Source of the DNA: an uncultured Tenacibaculum sp.
Lineage (GTDB): Bacteria > Bacteroidota > Bacteroidia > Flavobacteriales > Flavobacteriaceae
Direction: 5' to 3'
DNA: 64,000 bases
Assembly (NCBI GenBank): GCA_947493285.1
Contig: CANLQH010000008.1
Span: 16,758 to 80,757, forward strand
Shown here: one piece after another, positions 9,009 to 17,286 of the stretch
Layout of the letters: each line of letters starts with the position of its first letter
Position numbering within the stretch: the first letter of the stretch is position 1
Program-made: the position numbers and the translations under genes
The notes under the pieces: generated by a model
What the model saw: only the letters and a program-made list of their open reading frames with translations
Told to the model about the DNA's origin: nothing
The model's database searches: none

Positions 9009-10097
9009 TTGAAAAAAAAAAAAATAACTAGAAAAGAGTTACATAACTTAATTTGGAAAACACCAGTAACACATATTTCTAAAGAATATAAAATTACTAG
9101 TTATCAAATACGTAAGATTTGTAAAGTAAATAACATACCGTTACCAGAATCTGGACATTGGATGAAACTAAAATTTAATAAAAAAATTGTTACAAAGACA
9201 CTTCCACAACCTGAAAACAATTCTGAAATAGATATAGAAGATTATAATTTTAAAGACTCTCCTGAAATTTCTAAAAGGGAAAAAGAATTTAAAGATTTAA
9301 AAAATATTCTTCCTTCAAAATTATCTAAACCTCATAAATATATAAGTGCCACGAAAATATATAATGACAAGATTAAAATTAGAAATAATACGAGAAATTG
9401 GACTATGAAAATAGATACCACTAATGTAATAAGTATAGATGTTTCCGATAAACTACTTTCAAGAGCTTTACGGTTTATGGATACATTTATAAAAATTGCA
9501 GAAAAAAGAGGATACGAAATTTTCACTTCTGATATTACCACTACTATAAAAATAAAAGAACAATCATATAATTTAAGGTTTAGAGAAAAAAATAAAAGAA
9601 TAAAAAAAAATTCTAAAACCAGCTGGCCTGAATATGACTTAATTCCTACAGGCTATTTATCTTTAAAAGTAGAGACTTATTATCCAATTAAAGAATGGTC
9701 TGACAGTAAAACAAAACAAATTGAGAATAAATTATTTAATATTTTATCTTGGTTAGAATTAAGGGCTGAAAAAGATTTACAAAGTTCAATAGAAACTAAA
9801 CTCCGACATGAACAAAAAGAAAAACGAAGAAAAGAAGCAAAAGAATTACAAAGGCTAAAAGACGAAGAATTATTAATGTTTAGCAATTTAATGAATTCAG
9901 CAACTCGTTGGCATAAATCTCAATATCTTAAAAATTACATTAAAGAGTTTGAAGAATACACTACTCAATCAAACTCTTTTAATGCAGAAAAGGAAAAATG
10001 GATAGAATGGGCAAAAGAAAAAATTGACTGGTATGATCCTTTTATAGAAAAAGAAATAGAACTATTAAAAGGAATTGATAGAGATACTTTAAAATAA
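9009..10097 (+). CDS. uncharacterised HTH and coiled-coil protein
   Basis: The 362-residue protein starts with a helix-turn-helix-like segment (ELHNLIWKTPVTHISKEY, then ITSYQIRKICKVNNIPLPESGHW). This resembles a family of proteins with an N-terminal LWxxPMxxLAxxFxxS HTH that is often seen near mobile or defence genes. The middle has no recognised domain; a charged coiled coil runs from about 255 to 300 and Trp-rich helices end the protein. The reading frame begins at TTG followed by a run of 13 A (9012-9024); no ATG lies close by, so the start is uncertain. DNA binding is inferred; the function is unknown. Confidence 0.6.
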   Translation: MKKKKITRKELHNLIWKTPVTHISKEYKITSYQIRKICKVNNIPLPESGHWMKLKFNKKIVTKTLPQPENNSEIDIEDYNFKDSPEISKREKEFKDLKNILPSKLSKPHKYISATKIYNDKIKIRNNTRNWTMKIDTTNVISIDVSDKLLSRALRFMDTFIKIAEKRGYEIFTSDITTTIKIKEQSYNLRFREKNKRIKKNSKTSWPEYDLIPTGYLSLKVETYYPIKEWSDSKTKQIENKLFNILSWLELRAEKDLQSSIETKLRHEQKEKRRKEAKELQRLKDEELLMFSNLMNSATRWHKSQYLKNYIKEFEEYTTQSNSFNAEKEKWIEWAKEKIDWYDPFIEKEIELLKGIDRDTLK

Positions 10098-10131
10098 AAA
10101 CAATACTGATGAGCTAGTTAATTCTTAAAAA

Positions 10132-10264
10132 TCAAACAAAAGAAACTAAAATCTTACACCTCTACTACACCCCACTCCTCTATACCATCTGTATTTACAA
10201 AGGTTTTCACTTTCTGTATCGGCAAATAGATTTTCTTTTCCTTTAGTAGTACTTTGTTTTCTTA
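10132..10264 (+). repeat. interspersed ~130-bp repeat, copy 1 of 7
   Basis: This copy opens with CAAACAAAAGAAACTAAAAT, has a C-rich block (ACACCTCTACTACACC), then the invariant core CTGTATCGGCAAATAGAT, and ends with TTTCCTTTAGTAGTACTTTG and a T-rich tail. Right after it, ACTACTAAAGGAAA is the inverse of TTTCCTTTAGTAGT, so the end can fold into a long hairpin. It fills most of the 307-bp gap between two convergent genes. No reading frame is kept between copies, so it is not coding. Confidence 0.85.
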
Positions 10265-10404
10265 TGACTACTAAAGGAAAGAATAAGAAAATAATTTAAT
10301 AATTATTTTAAAGCATTTTTATTAGTCTAGAGTACGATTCTTTATAAAAATACCTAAACATACTTTTTTATAACCCTAGATAGTATATTATTTTCTTATA
10401 TCTT

Positions 10405-11271
10405 CTATAAACTTATTTCTGTGGTGTTATTTATGACGTGCTTAGTCCAGTTTGGGTGTTTATCAGCACGCTCTATCATGCCTGTTAAAGCATCGTAAGA
10501 TTTTTTTAATTTTGTGTAAGGGTCTCCACCTTCTTCCCACATCATTGCACCAAACTTTCCTTTGTAACCTAAATTTTTAAGTCCTCCAATAATTGCAAAA
10601 TTGTCTAATTCTCCAGAGTCTAAAGTTTGAGCTGTACCAATTTGTCCCCAACCTAAAGGTGTTCTTTTACTACCCGCAACATGAACTTTTCTAACATATG
10701 GGTATGTTTCTTTAAGGAAGCGAGATACGTTAGTACCATTAGCCAAATACCAATGAACTGTTGTCATAACGATACCTAAATTAGGGTGATTAAGGTTTTT
10801 GCATAAACGTACGGCATCTTTATGATTATCCATCCAAAATGTAATATGAGGATATAGTAATAAATCTATGTTTCTTTTTTCACAAATCTTCAAAGCTTTG
10901 TCTAACCATTTGTATACTGGACCATCTCCAATTGGTGATGATTTAGGAATTACTCTACCAGCACTTTTAATAGCAAGATCTACTTGATTGCATCCTTGAA
11001 TGTTTTCTAATAAAGTTATGATACCTTCATTGTGTGAATGCTCTGGTGGTAAATCTAAATTTAGAACTACATATGTACCTGTTACTTCTAAACCATATTT
11101 CTCTCTTACAGTATTATACTTTTCTGATTCTTTCCATCTTGAACCATCCCAAATTGAAAAGTTGATACCATCGTATCCGATATCTTTAATTATTTCACAA
11201 CGTGTTTCAAAATCGTAAAGTCCAATAGAATTGTAAAAGGCAAAATCCATTGCATATGTTTTGTTTATCAT
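10405..11271 (-). CDS. sugar phosphate isomerase/epimerase-like TIM barrel (AP endonuclease 2 superfamily)
   Basis: The 288-residue protein has the xylose-isomerase-like TIM-barrel pattern: DFETRCEIIKDIGYDGINF near the start, strands with metal-ligand candidates (HITFWMDNH, GIVMTTVHWYL, RKVHVAGS), and a late MMWEEGG that supplies an acidic ligand. No signal peptide. It is the last gene of a leftward group, 12 bp after the LLM flavin enzyme, so the two are likely an operon. The exact substrate cannot be told; an isomerase or epimerase acting on a small sugar or polyol is the family expectation. Confidence 0.75.
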   Translation of the reverse strand: MINKTYAMDFAFYNSIGLYDFETRCEIIKDIGYDGINFSIWDGSRWKESEKYNTVREKYGLEVTGTYVVLNLDLPPEHSHNEGIITLLENIQGCNQVDLAIKSAGRVIPKSSPIGDGPVYKWLDKALKICEKRNIDLLLYPHITFWMDNHKDAVRLCKNLNHPNLGIVMTTVHWYLANGTNVSRFLKETYPYVRKVHVAGSKRTPLGWGQIGTAQTLDSGELDNFAIIGGLKNLGYKGKFGAMMWEEGGDPYTKLKKSYDALTGMIERADKHPNWTKHVINNTTEISL

Positions 11272-11283
11272 GACTATTGTATT

Positions 11284-12234
11284 TTAATTAAAATGTGGTA
11301 TTATTTTTTTACTAATATTTTCTAATGTGTTAATGACATTGTTGTTATTAAATCGTAATACTAAAGCAATGTGATTAACTCCAATTTCTTGCATTAACTT
11401 GAAATAAGAAAGTAGATAATTGGCACCTATTCTAAATCCTAATGGTATTGGTTGTGGTTGAAAGTTATCATCATCATCTAAATCGATAAATAACGACTGC
11501 ATATACGGTTTACTATGAGTGTGTTCTTTCTCTATTAATTCTCTCCATTCTTTAATGGTAAGCTCTTGTTTGTAGTTACCCATAGGGTAATTTATCCAGC
11601 CATCTGAGTTTGAAGAATTCCATTCTAAAGACTGTTGACTACCACCAGTAAGTAGCATTGGTATTTTCTTTCCATAAGGTTTAGGTATTAAATCAATACT
11701 ACCATCTAGGTTACCGTATGCTTCAGTATTTAATTCTGGAAAACTATTTGCTGAAGCTCGGATATAATCAAAAGACTCTCTGAATAATTGACCTCGATTT
11801 TGATGATTAAAATTCATAGCAGGATATTCAACTGGTCTATCTCCAGAAGCAACACCCATTATAAGTCTACCTTCTGATAAGTGGTCTACCGTTGCAGCTG
11901 CTTTAGCTATATGTGCAGGGTGATGTAATGGTAATGCTACACTAGCAATACCTAAAGCAATATCTTTTGTATGTGCCGACATATAACTTAGATAAGAAAA
12001 TGGTTCATAGACTTGTCCAGCATCTCCAAATGAAGGAACAAAAAAAGGAATATCTCTTACCCAAAGTGCTTTAAATCCTAAATTTTCTACAAGTTGAGCT
12101 CTTTCTATATGATCTTTCATACTTGCTATAGGATTCATTTTGTTATTCTCTATAGGTATGGCTATTCCAATTGATAATTGATTTGGAATAAAAGTGTTGT
12201 TGAAAGCACGGTTTATAGTTTCAAAACTTTTCAT
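11284..12234 (-). CDS. LLM-class flavin-dependent oxidoreductase
   Basis: A luciferase-like monooxygenase fold protein of 316 residues. It shows the typical early ALWVRDIPFF and the family hallmark DHLSEGRLIMGVASGDRPVEY, then LLTGGSQQSLEW. These enzymes use reduced flavin (FMN or F420) and often oxidise small molecules. It lies 12 bp upstream of the TIM-barrel isomerase and downstream of the enoyl-CoA hydratase-like gene, from which an intrinsic terminator separates it, so expression may be partly independent. Substrate unknown. Confidence 0.8.
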   Translation of the reverse strand: MKSFETINRAFNNTFIPNQLSIGIAIPIENNKMNPIASMKDHIERAQLVENLGFKALWVRDIPFFVPSFGDAGQVYEPFSYLSYMSAHTKDIALGIASVALPLHHPAHIAKAAATVDHLSEGRLIMGVASGDRPVEYPAMNFNHQNRGQLFRESFDYIRASANSFPELNTEAYGNLDGSIDLIPKPYGKKIPMLLTGGSQQSLEWNSSNSDGWINYPMGNYKQELTIKEWRELIEKEHTHSKPYMQSLFIDLDDDDNFQPQPIPLGFRIGANYLLSYFKLMQEIGVNHIALVLRFNNNNVINTLENISKKIIPHFN

Positions 12235-12300
12235 CTTATTTTGTTTAAATTAATTTTGAATACATTAGATACTTACTGAAGGTTGAGTTAATTTAACGGA

Positions 12301-12337
12301 ATAAAAAACCAGTAAGAATCCATTATCTTACTGGTTT
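12301..12337 (-). terminator. intrinsic terminator after the enoyl-CoA hydratase-like gene
   Basis: AACCAGTAAGA (12307-12317) pairs perfectly with TCTTACTGGTT (12326-12336) around an 8-nt loop. Read on the minus strand the hairpin is followed by TTTTTTAT. It lies about 25 bp past the stop of the gene at 12364-13182 and before the LLM gene. Confidence 0.8.
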
Positions 12338-12363
12338 GTATACTTATGTAAGATAATTTTTGA

Positions 12364-13182
12364 TTACATTTTTTCAGAAAGTTCAGCAGCTGTATCTGCA
12401 AAGATTCCTTGCATGTCGTTAGCTTCTCTTTCAGTTTGTCCACCATTATTTAAGAATGCGGTAATGATTGTTTGTGTTTTGTCAAGTCTTGCTCTTTCTA
12501 AGAAGTAACGTAATTCTACACCAGCACCTGCATCTTCATCTTTTATTGAAGCATTAATAATGTCTTTGTACATTACAATGTTTTCTAAATCGATAGTGCT
12601 AACTATTGATGTAATTTGGTTCACATATGCATCTATTTCTGCCTTAGGCACAAACTTGGTAATAATGTTTAGCCTTTCAGCTTGTTCTGCATTAAAGTCA
12701 ACACCTGTTAATAAGGCTTCTAATGCTTTACTTTTACCCATTCTTCTAGCGTATTGTACACCTCCTTGACCACCGGTAGGAATATTAACTCCTATTTCTG
12801 GTTGTGCAAAAGCTGAGTTTTCTGTACCGTAAGCCAGATCACAAGCCATTACAAATTCATCTCCACCACCACGAGCAACACCATCTACATAAGCAATAGA
12901 TAATTGCTTCATTTCCTTAATGTTTTTAATCAAGTGACTAAATTCGATAATAACTGTTCTACCTTCTGGTGTTCCATTAATAACATTTAAATCGAAATGA
13001 GCAATAAAGAATTTTTCATGAAATGATTTAAAGATTACAATTTTTGTTTCAGTATCATCTTTTAAAGATAATATGAATGCATTTAGTTCATCAATTAGAT
13101 TTGCTGTTAAAATGTTAACAGGTGGATTTTTAATAGTAATTGTTGCTATTCCTTCCTTCTTTGTTATAACTAGTGTTTTCAT
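12364..13182 (-). CDS. enoyl-CoA hydratase/isomerase (crotonase) family protein
   Basis: The 272-residue protein has a crotonase fold: NPPVNILTANLIDEL near the start, the oxyanion-hole strand around VDGVARGGGDEFVMACD (about residues 104-120) and PEIGVNIPTGGQGG. The usual FSAGADL segment is replaced by FFIAHFDL, so it is a diverged member and the reaction (hydratase, isomerase or other acyl-CoA chemistry) is open. It is preceded by a promoter with two AraC-type half-sites and is the first gene downstream of the AraC regulator encoded at 13286-14152, so it is probably that regulator's target. Confidence 0.75.
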   Translation of the reverse strand: MKTLVITKKEGIATITIKNPPVNILTANLIDELNAFILSLKDDTETKIVIFKSFHEKFFIAHFDLNVINGTPEGRTVIIEFSHLIKNIKEMKQLSIAYVDGVARGGGDEFVMACDLAYGTENSAFAQPEIGVNIPTGGQGGVQYARRMGKSKALEALLTGVDFNAEQAERLNIITKFVPKAEIDAYVNQITSIVSTIDLENIVMYKDIINASIKDEDAGAGVELRYFLERARLDKTQTIITAFLNNGGQTEREANDMQGIFADTAAELSEKM

Positions 13183-13211
13183 CTTGTATGTATTTGATAA
13201 TTAACTGATTA

Positions 13212-13272
13212 CAAAGTTATATCGAAAGGCAACTTCTATATAGGTGAATCTTACTAATAAAAAGGTAAATCT
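13212..13272 (-). promoter_or_regulatory. AraC-type operator and TAnnTTTG promoter of the enoyl-CoA hydratase-like gene
   Basis: On the minus strand TAACTTTG (13212-13219) fits the Bacteroidota -7 element TAnnTTTG. Upstream, two direct repeats, GATTTACCT and GATTCACCT (plus-strand starts at 13263 and 13242), are 21 bp apart, two helical turns. That is the classical spacing of AraC monomers. The proximal site falls where a -33 element would be, and no good TTG is seen there, so activation by the adjacent AraC protein is a natural inference. Confidence 0.55.
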
Positions 13273-13285
13273 CTAAACAGATTAG

Positions 13286-14152
13286 TTAAATATGTTGTTT
13301 TTTGAATTGATTAGGGGTAAATGTAGTGTGTTTTTTGAAGTACTTTACAAAATTTGTAGATTCTTCGAATCCCATAGCATAGGCAAGTTCGCTACTCTTA
13401 ATGTCAGAATTGATTAACCTTCTTTTAGCTTCTAGAATAACAAAAGAGTCGATGAATTGTTTTGTGGATTGGTTTACAATTTCTTTGCAAAGTTGATTTA
13501 AATACTGATAAGTAATGTTTAGTTTTTTAGCGTAATAATCTGCATTCCTACTTATTTGATATTCTTCTTCTAAAAGGTGTTCAAATTTTAAAAAGAGTGA
13601 TAACTTATTTGATTCACTTGGATATAGAATGTTGTGCTTTTTTAATTGTTCAATTTTAGAAAATATTATTGCGTATAGTGAATCGATAATGTATTCCTGA
13701 CTAGGATCACCTATATGATTAGCATATTCTTCGAATAAAAAATCAACATAATTTATAGTTTTAGTGCTTTCGGGAATTATAAAAGTAGAAGGAAACAAAT
13801 TAGGTGTAAATAAGCATACAAAAGCTTCTTTAGGTATTTTATTCAATTGCTTATTTAAGTAATCCTTAGTAAAAAGAATAATATACCCTTTTAGGCTTTC
13901 ATTAAATTTAAAAGCATTTATTTGACCTTCGGTTAAATATACTAGTGTTCCTCTTTTTACCTTGTTCCATGAGAAATCTATAAAGTGTTCACTTTCTCCT
14001 TCAGTATAAAAGACAAATAGATAAAAATCTATCAAATGAGGCTTTTCTACACTTTCTTTTCTTTTGTGTAAATCTTCTATCCTCAATATTTCAATTCCTT
14101 TTGATTTAAAGGAATTAGATTCACACATTATATTAGCATACTTCTCAGTCAT
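13286..14152 (-). CDS. AraC-family transcriptional regulator
   Basis: The 288-residue protein has an N-terminal cupin-like sensing part (about 1-170, with HFIDFSWNKVKRGTLVYLTEGQ) and a C-terminal double HTH of AraC type (about 190-285). The latter ends LAYAMGFEESTNFVKYFKKH, then TTFTPNQFK, the family's second-helix signature. It lies upstream of and co-oriented with the enoyl-CoA hydratase-like gene. The intervening 103 bp hold two 9-bp direct repeats that look like its binding sites. The inducer is unknown. Confidence 0.88.
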   Translation of the reverse strand: MTEKYANIMCESNSFKSKGIEILRIEDLHKRKESVEKPHLIDFYLFVFYTEGESEHFIDFSWNKVKRGTLVYLTEGQINAFKFNESLKGYIILFTKDYLNKQLNKIPKEAFVCLFTPNLFPSTFIIPESTKTINYVDFLFEEYANHIGDPSQEYIIDSLYAIIFSKIEQLKKHNILYPSESNKLSLFLKFEHLLEEEYQISRNADYYAKKLNITYQYLNQLCKEIVNQSTKQFIDSFVILEAKRRLINSDIKSSELAYAMGFEESTNFVKYFKKHTTFTPNQFKKQHI

Positions 14153-14285
14153 ACTTCAAAGATATTAATTTGTACAATCACAAAATTCATATCAACTCAT
14201 ACTTTTTAGATTGTAAGTATTGTTTTATAAATTTTTATGGAACCTTTAATCTTAGACTAGATACTAGATTTCAATTATACTAAAA

Positions 14286-14431
14286 TCAAACAAAAGAAGC
14301 TAAAATCTTACACCTTTACTCCACCTTACCCATCTGCAAGTATTGATTTTACTAGGATTATTACTTTCTGTATCGGCAAATAGATTTTCTTTCCTTTAGC
14401 TTCCTTTAATAATACTTTGTTTTCTTTTTTA
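14286..14431 (+). repeat. interspersed repeat, copy 2 of 7 (left edge of efflux operon A)
   Basis: This copy carries the invariant CTGTATCGGCAAATAGAT core, the CACCTTTACTCCACCTT block and the final TACTTTGTTTTCTTTT. It is followed by about 85 bp that run to the tolC stop codon and are shared with copies 5 and 6. It lies 3' of the minus-strand tolC gene. Confidence 0.88.
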
Positions 14432-14514
14432 AGAATTCAGTATTGATATTATCATTAAAAAAAAGAAAACTTTTCGTTTAACTTCCTATGCTTGGATTTT
14501 TTTAAGCTTCTCAT

Positions 14515-15927
14515 TTAATCTAAATTGGATAGACCATAAGCGTTATACAATTTAACATTTGCATTTAGTCTTTTTATTGAAAGTGCATTTGCCTTTAATT
14601 CTGATACTATTAATTTTTGCTCACGAGAATTAATTAAAAAAAGAGAACTCTCTCCTAATTCAAATTTTCGTTCTTCAGCTTTTAACATTACCATATAATC
14701 TGAAACAATGCTTTTTATTAATCTTTTTTGTTTTTCTAATGAATTAATTTCTATCTCGATAGCATCTATTTTATTTTGAATAGTTAATGCTGATGATGTT
14801 AACTCGAAATTTGTTTCTTGTAATTTTAAGTTTGTAAGTTTTAAATCCCCGCGTTCTTTTCTTAAAAACAACGGAAAACTAAAATTCATAAATGCCTTAT
14901 AATTCGTAGCGCGAAAGTTATTTAATTGGCTTGCATCAGAAGCTAAGAAATTATATTGAAAGTCTATTTTTGGTAATAGTTTATTTCTTTTTAAAGAACG
15001 ATCTACTTTTAATCCATCTACTTTTGCTTCTAAACTTTTTAATTTGGGATGATTTTTAAGTAAATACTCTTGATTGTTTTTCTCTTTTAAAATTAAAGAA
15101 GTAGATAATACTTCATTACTTGGTAATAAAGGAAATATATTTTCTTCTATTTCTAATGGTATTTTATCAATCCATAAATAATTGCTCACTTTTAACTTTG
15201 CTTTTCTTACCTTAAGTTTTGCTGCTTCAAAATTTAGTTTTCTAGTTTGTAATGCTATTTTGGCTTCTATAGAATCTATTGCTGCTTTTTCTCCTAATTC
15301 TACATTACGCTTTATACCTTTAAATCTTATTTGTGCATTATTTAAAAATCGATTATAAATAGTTTCCTCTTTATAGGCTTCTAGCCATTTGAAATAGGCT
15401 GTACTTGCTTCAAAAATTAAATTATTTACCAATAACTCTCTTTGAGCACTACTTTGTTCTAAATAAAATCTTGCCTTTTTTAACGTTGCCATACGCTCAT
15501 TAATTAAAAAACCTTGAGCTAAAGAAAAAGATACACCTGCACTATAAAGTCCACCTTCAGGAACAGTTAAATTAGGGTTTAAATAAACACCTGTATTCTC
15601 TTCAAAATTCGCTTTAAATTCTATACCGTACCATGTAGGTATTTTAAACGTTGTATTTAATTGCTCGAAATATTCAGTATTTTTAAATTTCTTTTTGTCA
15701 TAATCAATTTCAATCTTTGGATCAAAACCTCCTCGAGACTTTAAAAGATTTGCTTCACCAATACTTAATTGCAAATTTGCTTGTTTTATTAATGGATGAT
15801 GCTTTTTTACATAAATTATATATTCTTTAAAAGATAAGAACTGATCTAACTTTGTACTTTTATTTTGAGCTACAAAAGCGTTACCATATAAAAACAAAAC
15901 CAAGACAATTATATATTTAATACGCAT
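14515..15927 (-). CDS. TolC-family outer membrane efflux protein, operon copy A
   Basis: Outer-membrane channel partner of the adjacent HlyD and ABC proteins. The 470-residue protein starts with a signal peptide (MRIKYIIVLVLFLYG, then AFVAQ), followed by the two-fold repeated TolC helical pattern with long helices (QLSIGEANLLKSRGGFDPKI, LEAYKEETIYNRFLN, AEERKFELGESSLFLINSRE). It begins 6 bp after the HlyD stop codon. By eye it differs from the second copy (31846-33258) at about 27 of 470 residues. It is the least conserved protein of the duplicated pair. Differences cluster around residues 150-165, 255-275 and 395-410, which may reflect relaxed or diversifying selection. Confidence 0.88.
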   Translation of the reverse strand: MRIKYIIVLVLFLYGNAFVAQNKSTKLDQFLSFKEYIIYVKKHHPLIKQANLQLSIGEANLLKSRGGFDPKIEIDYDKKKFKNTEYFEQLNTTFKIPTWYGIEFKANFEENTGVYLNPNLTVPEGGLYSAGVSFSLAQGFLINERMATLKKARFYLEQSSAQRELLVNNLIFEASTAYFKWLEAYKEETIYNRFLNNAQIRFKGIKRNVELGEKAAIDSIEAKIALQTRKLNFEAAKLKVRKAKLKVSNYLWIDKIPLEIEENIFPLLPSNEVLSTSLILKEKNNQEYLLKNHPKLKSLEAKVDGLKVDRSLKRNKLLPKIDFQYNFLASDASQLNNFRATNYKAFMNFSFPLFLRKERGDLKLTNLKLQETNFELTSSALTIQNKIDAIEIEINSLEKQKRLIKSIVSDYMVMLKAEERKFELGESSLFLINSREQKLIVSELKANALSIKRLNANVKLYNAYGLSNLD

Positions 15928-15933
15928 TGCTAT

Positions 15934-17286
15934 TTATTTTTTTGAAGTTTTTGAATCTTTATTTTCTGGAGTATAATAATTAGGTGGAAATCCATTTAAT
16001 TGTCTCCATAACTCATACCATATAGGAACATCTTCTAAAAGAGCAATTGTATTTGCTCCTGATCCAACTCTCATGTTTTTAGGCCATGATACCCCCTCCT
16101 TATCTGGCGCTACTAAAATTCTAAACTTTCCATTATCACTAATAGAAGTTTCAATAGCAACTACTTTTCCTCCATAAGTTCCATATGAAGCATTTGGCCA
16201 TCCGCTAAAAAAAATAGCTGGCCAACCATCAAAACGAATACGTACAGTTTCTTCTAAGTGAATCAAAGGTAAATCCATAGGACTTACAAATGTTTCTACA
16301 GCCAAATCATAATTTGAAGGCATAATAGCTACTAATTTTTCTCCTGCTTTAAAAGTTTCACCTAAACCTCCTCGTATTGCTTTATTAATAAAACCGTCTT
16401 GAGGAGCTGTGATATAATACATTGCATTTCTTATTTTATAATTTGTTGATTTATTTTCAAGCTTGCTTACTTGAACTTCAGCCTCAAACTGATTAGATTC
16501 TGCTGTAAAACGATCGCTAAGAGATTTAGAAATTTTATCTTGATAACTTGCCGAGATCCTACTAATTTCTATTTCTGCATTGATTACTGCGTTTTTACTC
16601 GTTAATAATTTATTTTCTTTTGAAATTAATTTAGCTTGTGTTTCTTGTAATTTTAAACGCTTTTCTTCAACATCTTTGATTGCTTTTAGTCCTTCATTTT
16701 GTAATGTAATAGTTCGCTCATATTGTCGTTTTGCAATATTAATATTGGTTTTTGCAGCTTGAAACTCGATACTATCACTTTTAACTTTTAAACGCGATTG
16801 TTTTAACTTATTCTTAGCTTGTGATAATTTAAGCTTTCGCTCATTTTTAAGTGCTGACACTTGATTTTTAAGCGCTTTTATTTTTTCTTGATAAGATATT
16901 ACAGATCTACTTTTTGCTTCACGTTGAGTATTCGTTCGATTTATAAGTTGAGGATCTTGGTATTCGTTTTTTATTTCAGAAATAAATAAAATAGTGTCTC
17001 CTTTTTTTACAAAATCTCCTTCTTTTTTATACCATTTTTCAATACGACCTGGAATAGGAGATTGAATGGTTTGTGGTCTTTGATCTGGAGTAATTGTAGT
17101 TACAAATCCGTTACCAGATACATTTTGTGTCCATGGTAAAAAAAGAATTATTAAACCTGCTATAGCAAATGAGGCTAGAAATCTATTAAAAATTTTAAAT
17201 TGACTCGGTTTATATACTTTTTTAAAAGCCTTAAATCTTTCTAACGTGACCTTTTTATTAACTTGATTATGAGATATATTAAGCAT
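15934..17286 (-). CDS. HlyD-family membrane fusion protein, operon copy A
   Basis: Periplasmic adaptor that links the inner-membrane ABC protein to TolC. The ATG at 17284-17286 (MLNISHNQVNKK) is preferred to an upstream TTG at 17295. It overlaps the ABC stop codon by 8 bp. One membrane helix near residues 38-58 (FLASFAIAGLIILFLPW) is followed by a split biotinyl-lipoyl domain (IPGRIEKWYKKEGDFVKKGD). A long coiled-coil hairpin runs from about 115 to 290, then comes the beta-barrel domain with FVSPMDLPLIHLEETVRIRF. By eye only 6 residues differ from copy B, so this gene is the best conserved of the pair. The transported substrate is unknown. Confidence 0.88.
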   Translation of the reverse strand: MLNISHNQVNKKVTLERFKAFKKVYKPSQFKIFNRFLASFAIAGLIILFLPWTQNVSGNGFVTTITPDQRPQTIQSPIPGRIEKWYKKEGDFVKKGDTILFISEIKNEYQDPQLINRTNTQREAKSRSVISYQEKIKALKNQVSALKNERKLKLSQAKNKLKQSRLKVKSDSIEFQAAKTNINIAKRQYERTITLQNEGLKAIKDVEEKRLKLQETQAKLISKENKLLTSKNAVINAEIEISRISASYQDKISKSLSDRFTAESNQFEAEVQVSKLENKSTNYKIRNAMYYITAPQDGFINKAIRGGLGETFKAGEKLVAIMPSNYDLAVETFVSPMDLPLIHLEETVRIRFDGWPAIFFSGWPNASYGTYGGKVVAIETSISDNGKFRILVAPDKEGVSWPKNMRVGSGANTIALLEDVPIWYELWRQLNGFPPNYYTPENKDSKTSKK

